Source: Symbiodinium natans
Taxonomy: Eukaryota; Sar; Dinophyceae; Suessiales; Symbiodiniaceae
Length of the DNA: 64,000 nt
NCBI GenBank assembly: GCA_905221605.1
Contig: CAJNDS010000291.1
Location: 407,545 to 471,544, forward strand
Reading direction: 5' to 3'
Shown: one piece after another, positions 13,801 through 25,800 of the stretch
Layout: every line of letters starts with the position of its first letter
Numbering within the stretch: position 1 is the stretch's first letter
Made by a program: the position numbers and the translations under genes
Notes under the pieces: generated by a model
Told to the model about the DNA's origin: nothing
Databases searched by the model: none
The model's input: only the letters and a program-made list of their open reading frames with translations

Positions 13801-16800
13801 TCCATCCTTGAACCTCAGAGACCTGTGCACACTTGGAACTCTCAATCCCCTTTAATCCCCGTAAATAGGTTTTCGTGGTGGCTGACAGGTCTAGGAAGTA
13901 CAGTCGCCTGGCTTCAAAATGCATTCATTCTGCACTCTATGTTTGTGACATGTCCCCTTGTTGGTCTCTGCCGTGTTCGATGGGTGAATGGGCGCAGGCT
14001 TCCCGGCGCTGCCTTTTGAAGCAAGTTATCTTCCGCATGCCAAGCCTGGTTCTAGGATAATCCCGGAAGCCCAAATCCCTGGACGTAGACGCAAACCGAA
14101 ATTCCCTGAAGCTCTCGCTCTCTGTTTCGCTGCGATGGAACGCTCCCATGTTTCAGGACCCGGAGGTGCGAAAGAAGAAGCTGAACGCGGAGCTTCTCGG
14201 TTCATGATTAGGAAGGCGCTGGCGTCACTGGATCTTGTTGGCATTCCGGTGGGGATTTTCAGGGCTACGGTGCTGCCTAGGTACTTGTGGTCTGTTGAGA
14301 ACCGGAACCCGGAATTGCCTTAGACCCTAACTCCAAGTTTCATTTTCTTCCCAAGGCTCACAGGCAAAACCAGGACCCACATCTACACTTTGTCAGCACT
14401 TGACGCGTTTCTTCGGGTCCGGTTCTTCCCTGTGGGCCCTGGACTTGAAAGGTTGGCCAACGGACGCCTGGCCATGATGGCCATCATCGGCATGTTCTTC
14501 CAGGCCCTCAAACGTTACGGGCATTCGTTTTGTTGGAGTCCAGGAGCTCGCGAAGACTTTATCAAATCGGTGTACGTAATGATTTTGGTCCAGCCGGGGA
14601 ATTTGAGTCCGCTGCGTGTTGGAGGTTTCTAAGAACACAGCGGAGTTATTTTACCAAAGCCAAGAAACCGAAGCCATGCCAAAGAACCAAAGCCGAAACG
14701 CACAAAGAACTAAAGCCGAAGGAGCCAAAAACAACCATTTTCAGCATCTTGTCGATATAATGGCTGCACTTCAAAGAGTTCCTGATGTTTTTGCGTGTGT
14801 GTTTTTTCCGATTTTGGTTTTTGTTTAGTTCAGTTTTCTAGTTAAAGCACATTTTGCATGCCCAAGTTTACGATTATAGCTGGGTCTGAAATAAGGGTAA
14901 AAGGGCAGGTCACCGCAGCGACCGACCGTTTTTTGATTCGAAAGTGTTGTGTTAATATGGACGGTAGGACGGAGAAGTCGGAGATGATTTTTGTTCATGG
15001 AACACACAAGCAAGCCTTGAATTCATGTCCGGGTTTGCTATCTCAGAGCCGAGCACCGGGTAATGAAGGACAGCTATTCAGCTATTCTCACAGGCCAATC
15101 AGCCAACATTGGAGCAATTTTTAAGTTGAACCTCCAGAGGCGATATGAAGGTGGCATTAAGTTTATCTCGGTAAATTGCGCTTGTTCTAGTCAAATAGTG
15201 TGCTTTTCAAGACCCATAGTGCCTGTACCAGGCAATGAATGGGTGGGTCTTGGACATTGTGCATACACTGGAACTAGCCAAACAGTTTTACAATATGCCT
15301 TGCCCAAACTTGGCATATACGCAGAAAGTCGCAGCAAAGAAGGGCGCGAGCCGTTTACTCCACAAGCGGCGTTGGATCACTTTGATTCTACCCGCCATGG
15401 CTTGTCCTGCCACAAGCAAAATCTCCTGCATGAGGTTTGTGAGAATTTGATTGCCCAATTCGCCAGAGAGCCGAAGCATGAGAATCGTGACTTCATCATA
15501 GCCGGGAGCGGATGTTCGCACATTGGCCAGAGCGTCCTCAACTTCAGCCCTGTCCGGAGAACAGGCCAGATGGTCAATCGTCCAAGCTCACTTAGCTACA
15601 AAGCGCCGTGAGCTGCACCACAAGTTCGGCCTTCTCGTTGCATGAAGCAAAGTGGGGCTTCAGGCCACAACGCTGTGCGTTGGATGTCGTCCACAACGCT
15701 GTACGTTGGATGTCGTCTTCACACTCCGAGTATTGATGGACCTGGATGGTCTCCCTCCAACAGAATACGATGCTCTGGCCCTGGCGTGTGTCTTTCTGGA
15801 GATTGAAAAGGCTTATCCTTCAGCGCCCCGAGTTCCAGCATGGCATGTGCTGCAACAGCTTCCTGGGCTTCTTGTTTCAAACTGCCCAGGGTCTGCTTAC
15901 TGTTTTGACTTCAGGGAACGAGACCAAAAATGCAACAAGCAGGCCCAGCGGTCCCAACGCTTAAGGATTTCCGACTGTCTTTACTACATTGAGCATCGCC
16001 CTATGCTCACCCCGACCATCCCTCAACAATCCCTCTGTGCGCTAAATTGTTGAAACACCCCAAACCCTTTGTAAGTACTTCCATCTGTGGGGACACACTC
16101 AAGTCCTGACCTTCAGACTCAGAGGTTTGTGTTTTCATCGCAGCGGGCTTTGGAGCGTTGGCTAAAACAGGCAGAGTTGTTTTCCGTCAGGCGCAGGGTC
16201 GGCTCCCACGGACGCTGCAAGTCGTGCCACGGACTTAGTGCAATAGTCAACCGAGGCAGGGGTCTGGGGCGCTTAGCCTGTGCAGGGATGAGGGCGATGG
16301 ATCCACATGTCCTTAGGTTTGCTGGGCGGTCTAGGAGCACCCCAACCTCTGTGGAGCAAAGGGGCAAGTCCTTGTCTCTGTTTCCCTGGTCAGGTTGCGC
16401 TGATCGGCAGCCGTTGCCATCAATCGCTACTTGAGCCGGGTGCTTCGCCCAGCCAGAGGAGAATGCTCCGCCCACAAATCGCATGGTCCAATGACGCCCA
16501 TGTTCAGTTCTGACACCTATGTGGTGGCATAGTGATCTAGGATCTTGTTGTTCCATGTTTCCTGCTGGCGAGGCTTTCCGTGCATGATTTTGGCCGTGAT
16601 CTTTGGCGCGTGGGCGCGGCTCTGCCGGCGGCAGATCGTTTCTTTTATGCGTCGCCGGCATTCATAGAGCAATCCAAGTCATTGGCCTGAACCTTGCAGC
16701 TTGTGAGCAAGTCTGGTGGACAAAGAGGCTATAACAATGCTTGGAAGCTACTGTGTTCCTCAGGGGGAAGCGAGAAGGTGAAGAGCAAGGCCAAGGCCAA

Positions 16801-19771
16801 TCTCCCCAAGGCACAGAAACGATTGCTGGGTCCCCGAGGTCGAGGCGCTACCAACATCAGCAGGATCGCTCTCCACAAAATGCGGGCAACCATTGCTAGC
16901 AAGGGCGGCCGGAAGAAAGCTGGAAATTCCTCATCTGCCAGCGCAATTTCTGCTAAAGAGGCCAAGATGCAGCAGCATTTCCGCAAGCATGGCCGATGGC
17001 CAACCCGCGCGCAAGCGCAGGCAAAGTGGCGCGTCAGCAACTCATTGTGGGCGCGGATTCGGTCGGAGGGCGCCGCCGACTAGGAGGCCACAAAGACCAA
17101 AGCCAGCTGAGTGCATTTGTGGCTCCTTGAAGAGGGCGCATGTTTGTGAGCAGTTGAGCCCAGTGACCTTGTGGTTGACAAAATGGCACTCAGGAGCAGT
17201 ATCCTGCCTGTTCTTGCCCGCCAGACTGCACGATGCGTGATCTCGCCGGAGGGCCCTTCTTGGGCCCAACCTGAATGCATGATTTCGCCGGAGGGGCCTT
17301 CTTCCAACTTGAAACCATGATTTCATTGGGGGGGCGCGCGCGCGCGACTAGCATTATAGGAGCGAATGAGCGAGTGAACAAGGTGAACACACGTCTCAAG
17401 GGTCCGGACTCTTGGGCACTTAAGGTGTCATGAGATTGGTGGTGTACGCAAGGAAAAGTAAAGGTTAACCGCTCTCTCCCTGTCACACCTTGAGACCCTG
17501 TAAACGCCTGGTCTGGAGGAAGTAGTATGAACAGGCCATGAGTTCCTGTGTAAACCGCTCGATGAAAACCAGACAGTGGATAACCGTCTAAACGGGAGCT
17601 CTGATAACAAACCCATCAGGTCGACCGAAGCTTGTGTGTTCGAGACCCGATCGGCGTAGTTTGCCACGTGGTTTGTTGGGTTTCAGGAACTCCGGTCACT
17701 GGCTCGTCGCTCGGATACTGCCCGTGAAGGACGTAGGCGCGCAGCTGCAGACCGCGCCAAAGAGGAAGTAGGGGCCCTCATGCAACCCAATGGTCGTTAC
17801 AAGTGGCTTGGAGGGTTGCAACAAGTTGTGCTCGTTGCGTGCCACAAGAGATCATGTTCCCTCTTGGTCGGCATTGACAGTAGCAGAACGGAAAGCGCAA
17901 GCTCTTCGTCGGGATCAAGCTGCTTCTCGTCCTACTACACCAGTGCTATGACGTCCAGCTTCGTCATTGCCAGCTTTGCCCAGTGCGAGCCTCGCCCGGC
18001 GACGGGTGACAGGAAAGCAGCGTGCAACTTGTACGGGTCCATGCTTGGGCTTTAACAGTCGAAATCTTGACCCCGAATGATTCAAATGTACGAATATCAG
18101 TGAGAGAATGTGTAAAGATACAGTTCATAAGCGTTTACCTCCAGATTTCTGAATCTGGATTGTTAGGTGTTTCACAAAAGGCAGAAGTAAACTGAATGAA
18201 AGTATAGAAAGAAGAAAAGAAAACTGACATGACAGTTTTAATGAATGAAGATGATGATATGAATATGAGTGACAGTGAAAAAAGTTAATAAAATTGTTGA
18301 AGAATCAAGAGCCAATGAAAATAATATGGATTTAGATAAAAAGAAATGTAAATAATGTATGGTGGTCTCGTCGTATTAGAAGTAAAAATTCAATAAATAT
18401 TTTTCGGGGTATAAGAGAGCCCAATTTGTTAATTGAAAACTTTGTTTTTTCTGATTATCTCCGAGTGGTTATGCATTTGGTTTGACTGAATGGTTTAGCT
18501 TTCAAGGATTGGATCATTTTATAAATTTACCATATTCAAAAATGAATGAAAATGAAGCAGATTATATGGGTGCAATAGTAGCAGATAGATCTGGGTTTTA
18601 ATATCTGGAGAGTTGCAACTTCAGAAGATTTAAAGTATATTAGATGAACCATTCATCATAGTTGTATTTAATGTAATATTATTGTTACTTGACAATATTG
18701 CCGACTGATGCATGAACATGAACTAATTGACCAAACACAATCCTGACAGAGCCACAAACCATGATGAAAAGAAACAGGGTGTCAACGTGAAGCATGTTGC
18801 TCACTGCGCGAAAGAGCATAGTAGCTTGATTTTGTAGTGTGGTCATGGATGGATTCAGCATGTGCAGCAGCAAGCAGGCCTGATGTGAGGTGCAAGTGCA
18901 GCATTCACGTGCAGCAAAACCCACATGTACATCAGCTCCTGTTCAGCACAGATGCAGATGCGAGAGTGAACATTCCTGTGGAGCAGCTCTTATGCAGCAC
19001 ATGAGCTTGTGAGCAGGTCTGGCGCAGCATATCGTGGTGAGCAAGCTCAGATAACAATCTTGGTTCAGCGGTACAATGAGACCGCCACGTCTTGAGGGTT
19101 TTTGAAAACTAAAAGAATGCAATATGTGATTCATTCTCGCTCAATCGCATGTTTGATCAATTTTTTGTTTGGGAATGCACTATTTCTCTTAAAACAGAAC
19201 GACTTGCTTAAAAAAAAAACCTGGCGCGTGCACCAACTAATTTGTATAGAAGAAAAATCCAAACTTCACCAAAGCATCTCCCGAAAAAGCTTGGGCCTTG
19301 GATTCTTTAGGTTTGTGAGTGAGTTTCCGAATATCATGATCTTCACCAGGCAGTTTACAAGCTTCAAGGATTCTTTGCTCAAAAGTTTAAACGAAAACAC
19401 ATGTCACTTGAACCTTTAAAAAAATCTTGTTTTGGCAACTCGAGGCTTGAGCCTTTCCAACAAGTTGTTCGCAACAGAACAACTCAAGGCTGGGCAAAAC
19501 GGTTTCAGCGTTCGAACCACACATCTGTACGCCTCTGTCTATGTATGTTTGTTTGTTGGCGTCGAATGCAATGCGGAATCCTGCACCAGCAGCCGCTTGC
19601 ATGGCCAACGCTTCGAAAGCAGGATGTGGACACTTCCGGCAAACTCAGATGCTTGAGCTGTTGCAAGAATTCCAAAAAGCAGACGGGTTATTTGAAAACA
19701 TGTTTTAATGGTTATCCAAATGCAAAATTGATTTCATAATTGGGGAAGCCACATGTACAGCGATTGTTCAA

Positions 19772-19811
<40 letters not shown>

Positions 19812-22800
19812 TCCCACACACTCCCACACAAAAGTTGCCGGGTGGACTGGCCACAAACCCCTTAGAACAATGAACCCTGAAGGACGGGCTCACCGGCTCC
19901 GCTTGGGGCCGCGCGGCAGCGGACTTCGGACTCCAAGTCTTGTCGAAGAACACCAAACTTATTAAAAGGGGCTGCCAGGTTTTTTGGCAATGTGGTCAGG
20001 CTGCTTTTAAGGATTGCAGTCCTGGTCAGGTTTTTAAGGATCACTTACTCTGCTGTGGTGTGGTTGGGGTGGGTGGTTACGGCGGAGATTTGATTTAGGC
20101 TCGCCCGGTGTCGCTTTGGATCGCATTCAACATTTGGCTCGTGTGCCGTGCTTCGTTTGCTCACTTGGCTCGCAACCGCAAGCTCTCCTGCATGGGAAGC
20201 GCTTAGCCTTAAACCCCAAAAGTTTTCGTATTCTACCACCTCCAGATTCATACCCGGCATCAGAGGCCGCAGCCCTTGAGCCCAAAACAACACGTCGAGG
20301 TGACTGGTCGCTGTACACTGCCTCGCCTCTCCGAGCCTTCGAGGGTTTCCGGGTGTGAAAAAGCATTCTGGGTGCAAGGGACGAAGGGTCGACTTTGTGG
20401 AGGGCTTTTCAGTTGCCGGCGATGTCAGCACTCCGTTTTATACCCCAAATAGAATAGAACCTCCCCCCCCTGTTCGGAAACCCTGATTTGGGTTTGTGGT
20501 GGCCTGAAAAGGCGATGGGAAGACGGGAGCCCCGACCAGCACTAGCAGCACTCCCAATCCTTGAAGAAGAGAGCCCCCAATGGATGAATCCGGCTTTTGT
20601 ATGTGCAGCCCCTAGCAAATGCAAGACTTTAGGGATTGTGCCTAGTTAGGCAGCCTGGCCAGGGGACCGCCCTCCGAGACTTGAAAACGTTGGCCCACAA
20701 ATTTTCCAGGAACCCCCAACTGCCCAGACGCGGCTTTGTCTCAGAGCTTGCGTCACGCTAGGGTCGGCTTAAATTGGCCGAGAAGAAGAGTCTTCAAGCA
20801 CTCCACGCAGAAGCCGAACACTGGGAAGAACCCGGGTAGGCCTCTCATTCTTGAAGAGTTAAAGAGTGCCCTCTGTCGAGGTGAGCTTGGTGTTCAGGCG
20901 CCCGTGGGCTTCTGGGCCTCGCGGTTGCACTTCTATAAGGTGTTTTGCATGGGCGTCCAGGGGAAAGTGTAGGGTGTAGGGGTGACCTACAGTGTGAGTT
21001 TGTTTCGAAGTCAAGATTTAGTATTCCCAGGATGAAGGCGCGTGGGGTTGTAAGTGCCAGGAAGTCGAGAACGCTACGATCTTTCCTCGACCCGACCCAA
21101 TTTCAATCTGACATGAAGCCCACACGAAAAACCACCCCCCCCATAGCTCTAAGCTAGCCCAAACTATGGAGCTCAAGCTGCCCCCCCCCAAACAAAGCCC
21201 TCAAGTACAAGAGCCCCAAGCTCCCACTTTTGGCATCTGCAGCACCCGAAAGGATCCTCTTGGTCTCTCCGCGGACGGCGACACCGAGGTCTTCAAGCGA
21301 CGCCCCTTGGCATCCGAGGGTTTCGGGAGACGTTGGGGGCGATAAAGTGGGCGAAAGATCTTGCGCATCGTCTTGTTGAAGGCCTGCTTTTTTGTAGTGC
21401 TTGCGGTTGGGCTTCACATGTTAAAACCCTGTCACCAGCAGTTTCAGGCAAGTGCTGGGACATCTGCCGCAGGGAGATGCCAAACCCATGTTCAAACCCT
21501 ACAGTACTCCCTGGACTCCGACAGGTGGAAGGTGGAGGTTGAAGGACAGAAGTTTCAAGTTGAATGTGTGTTATTTTGCTTGCTTTGTTGTCGTGCCAGG
21601 GACCTCTAGTATAGACCCCCAAATTGTAGGATTCCCTGATCATACGGACCCCAATAACGAACCCGAATGTCGTAAACCTAAGCTTTGGTACCAAAGTGCC
21701 GAAGCAAAACGCTTGTGCTCTCCTCTTTGCCAGGTCGTGAGGTGGAGCTGAAGCATGGACGCCGCATGGCCACAAGCCGTTGTTGCATGGGAGGTTAAGG
21801 GCTTGTGCTAGGTCTTGGAAGCATGGTCCTAGCTACTGTAGGGGATCCACCCATCTTGCCCTTCAGATTCCCCTAAGCCCCGCATTCTCTGAACCCCCAA
21901 AACCCCAAATTCCCCAGCTTCCATGGGAAGCTCGCAACCTGCCCAGCATCTCAAGGCATCTCCATGTATGCAGCGATGGGTGCCTTGCCGAGCATGCCAG
22001 GGTCCAGATGTGTCCGGATGTCGGTCGATTCTGCGAGTGTCTACGGTTGTGGCGGTATGGCCCGTGCCATTGCTGGGCAATGTTGGGCCATTTTGTGCAG
22101 CAGGCTGTGAAATCGGGAAGCGAGCAGGCAGCCTGTTTCAGCTAGCGGCGAGCGAAGAGTTGGGATTTAGGCAGTTTTATTCGAACCTTTGGATTGGGGT
22201 TGCGGGTGATACGTGAACTCGATGTGAATACCAGGCCCAGAATTAGGGTTCAAGGTGTTTTTTGAGGATCTTGCGCCGAACTCTATGTGGTGTGCTGAGG
22301 TTACATTGTGCCGGAGTACTTCCGCTGGCCGGGAGAAGCTCGCCGAAGTCATGTCATGTATCCCCTGAAGCCCAAGAAGTGTGTCTGCATTCCTGGGCTT
22401 TGAACTTCCGAAAGTTCCGAAGCCTCCCACATAGTCATCTCGGCTTCGGCTTCCGAGGCTCTTCTCACGAAACTTCAGGCGCCAAGAAACAAAGACAAGC
22501 AAACAACAAAAAAAGCAGCCGAGGAGCTCTCCCCCAAGCTGGGCCTCAAGTTCACCGACATCCCCAATGGCCTCGCCGCACTCACGAAGGTGCCAGGCGC
22601 CGGGAACCCTGCGTGGACTTTGATGCGACACCGGAGGGTTCAGGGTTCAGGGTTTAGGGGTTTAGGGCTTAGGGGCGGAGTCCGAGTTTTTATGGGGTCA
22701 CCATGGCTATCCGCGTCTGTGTACTCCCTGACCGGCCCATGACCACTTCGCAGCTGACGAGATGTTGAGGGATTACGGTTTTTGGGGTTTGTGAGTCTTT

Positions 22801-25800
22801 GGACTTCAGGCCTTTGTTGCAGATATAGCGCTTGGCTTCATTGGCTAAACTTGTCGAGCGTGCCGGGTGAACACCACACCAGCCGCCAAACCTGGCCCTG
22901 AAACACTCAAAAACCACCCACAATCCTCAGAAACACTCAGGAACACTCAAAGAACCTCAAAGACCTAATTTTTAAGGCCCGAACCGTTGGAGTCCATCGA
23001 AGCGTCCGTCGGGCCAGTGCTTTTCGCATCATGTCCGTTTATGCTATTCCCCTGCATACCCCCGAGCGCATCGAAACCGTACGACGGCTGCGCTAGCACG
23101 GCTAGCCTTCCCGGATTCCCACCTAAGTCACTAAGTCACGGATCAAAGGTCTCCAAACTTCCTAACGCCAACCAGTCTCGCGATGTCCCTCGGGGCAGGT
23201 CAGGGTTGGGCTCAGATCGTGGCCTTCCTGGGAGTCTATGAGCTCTTCGTGAACAAGCCGGCTCCTCTCCTGACAAAAGTGGGGGTTTCCGAGATTAGGG
23301 TACCTTATTGGGGTCCTCGTTATAAGGGAATCCTACGATTTGGGGGTCTGTATTAGGGTTCCCTATTTAATGGGGGTCTATTGTAGGGGTCCCCTATTTT
23401 CGTAAACCCCCAAGTAGGTCAGGCCTGGCGGGGGTGGTCCCAGAGAGTTTTTAGACATCGATGCACGAGGCTCACGAGGCTCACGGGGCTGCTGAGTTCG
23501 GTATGATCTTTGGGGATCTCTGCCCCGTGCACCTGCAAACTCAGGTTGGCGATGAGCCAGGCAACTACGGTGCTTGGGATCGAGAGATGTGCTGCTTAAA
23601 GTGATACTCCTTTCTAGTTTTTTGTTTGCCGCCTTTCTAGCAGCCTTTCTGCTTCTTTCCAGTGACCTCCATAGGAGTCATGAGCTATGACGGGTTCAGA
23701 CTCATGCATCACACACGGGATGCTGTAGTGTAGGATTCAGACACACAGTTTCCGATTTGGAGTTGGCTTCTCCCCAAAAAACAACAAGCTGAACTGCAAA
23801 GAGCCCGAGGCAAGGGCAACCTGGGCCTGGGCTTCCTCAAGTCGGTGGCCGATCCGGAGGCCCCGGGTTGGCTTTCAGGACGTCCGCTCTGGACTCTCAG
23901 ACTTTTCTTTTTCTTATCTCTTTCTTTTTTTTTTGGGGGGGGGGGGGAGGATACTTCTAAGAATGGGGGCTTACAATGCAGGATGTTAGGTTTGGGTTGC
24001 GACTTGTCCACCAATGTCACAAGAGGGGCTGAAGCCCGAAGAAAAAGCGGGTTTGGCGAGCAGAATGGAGGTTGAGTTCGGCGTGGAAGGATCCCGATTG
24101 CGTGTGTTCCATGGGTGTGTAGGGCTCACGCAGGTTTCCCGGAGCTTAACGTCACGTGTTCGGCAGAAGCCAAACCATAAGAACAGCCTTCCCTTCGGCT
24201 CGAGGATTTCGGCATTTCCTTGTACTGACTAGGCGCGCACTCGCAAGCTCTCCGCCGAGCTGGCAAACGGGCGCCTGGCGATGATGGCCATCATGGGCAC
24301 CTTGGCACACTTTTCATGTGTGGCTCCAGGTGTTAAGGTTGGATTTATGTCGACATGGGGCTTATCATTTCTCAACAACGATTTTTTCACATTGGCGCGC
24401 CCCCAGAGTCAAGACATCGGCGCTTCAAGAAAGTGCTGATACGCAGTCGCTCCTGGTTGATGGCAATGCCTAGCGTACCGTGGATTTGTGTTAAGTTCAG
24501 AGGTTCAAGAAATTCAAGGATCCAGAACTCGGCTTTGCGTGCCCTTTAGCCCGAAAAGTCGCAAAGACGAAGCCATGAGTCTGAAACCTTGTGCCAACCT
24601 GTGCCTTATTCCTCTTGTTGTCTTTGGTAAGATTTCTAATCGCTTGCCCAGAAAAACTTGAGCAGCTGATGAAACCATGCAGCTGAGCTTCAGTCTGCAT
24701 GGCAGCAGGGCCCGTCGGACCGGGAAAAATGTGGCTTCTCGCAGGTGTAGCGTCTTCTCACGAAGTAGGATCTGCATGTCCATGCTACGCGCCTCAATCC
24801 TACAACCCCCAGCCAAGGAATGCTTTTCCAAGATGGGCTGACTGGCTCTGCGTGGGGTGCCCTCCTGAGCTGGTGCTCAGAGAGATGTCCGAGCTTTTGC
24901 GGGCATTTGAGGCTTTGGGCTTAGGGGCTGAGGGCAAAGGCTGTTCAGGAATCAAGCCCAGATGCCTTCATTCTTCCAGCCTCAGCAGCTGAGTCTGTTA
25001 CATGGACCGGTGGAGAAGCTCCGCCAAGAATTCGGGCCTGATGGGCGTTTACGATCCTGACGATTTTGTGAATATCAGTTACGCAGGCATCCAGCCGAGC
25101 ACCGTCTAGATCTTGTCATGATTCTGCAGTATTCAGACGTCACTTATGCCTGAGAAGCCTCAAACTCCGAGCAGACATCGAAAAACTCTCTGAAGCTCTA
25201 AAGCGCGCATTCAGTAAACCACCGAAACCCAAAACTCCTTAAATTGCCAACGCCCTCAATTGACCCAAGGCCCAGGAAGATGCGTCGAACTCTTCATAGC
25301 TTTTAAAAAATTTGAGATGGCAAGGAGACCCTGCAAGCCCGAAACCCAAACCCTGGGGAGCTTTGAGGACCTTTAAACCGTAACATGAACCCAGCGCTTT
25401 GGGATTTTGGCATGGTTCGGAGCTTGGGTTGGGTATGCCCGAAGCTCGTTTCGTCCCCATGTTTTTGCATTTTGCGTGGCCCCAACCGCTTCGTTCTGCG
25501 ATCATAGCCTGTCAGCGCCTGCGACGCCCCTACTTGGCCGAGGTGACTGGGCCCTTTACACCGACTCGCCTCTGAGGGCCTTCGAGCAGGACAACTCCTC
25601 TCGCGAGCGCACTCGTGAGTGCAGAGAGTTTAAGGCACTGTTGTTGCCCTTTTGGTCTTAAACCCTGTTGCGAATGACAAAGTGAGGACAAGCATGCCAA
25701 AGGAGTAATCGGAGTAACTGCAGGCACGCAGATGCTGAAGGTAGAATCAATCCTGCATACTAGTCACTCAGTGATGGTCTTCATGCACGCCCACGAACTA

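Larger units (their letters stand above)
14504..19882 (+). other. 5.4-kb intron of LHC unit 3 loaded with inserted sequence
   Basis: GC donor at 14,504 after MFFQ; AG acceptor at 19,881-19,882 before DGLTGSAW. Apart from the LINE relic, AT-rich island and CA repeat listed separately, it contains three further things. A 129-aa basic ORF (16,694-17,083) is rich in K, R, S and A and of unknown identity. Three short tandem copies of a CGCCGGAGGG-containing repeat lie at 17,230-17,330. An exon-like stretch near 17,683-17,830 has a KR-rich helix and a reading frame continuing to 18,055. None of these could be tied to a family. The rest is featureless to me. Confidence 0.7.

Noticed and set aside
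13441-14019. 192-aa + strand ORF
   Set aside because: It contains the SIGVMSTGIQ exon in another frame; the rest is intron.
16119-16661. 180-aa minus-strand ORF near the LINE relic
   Set aside because: I considered it as a LINE endonuclease or nucleic-acid-binding part, but no motif could be found; too weak to call.
17600-17670. tRNA-like T-loop phrase GTTCGAGACC
   Set aside because: No matching acceptor stem or anticodon arm could be folded by eye.
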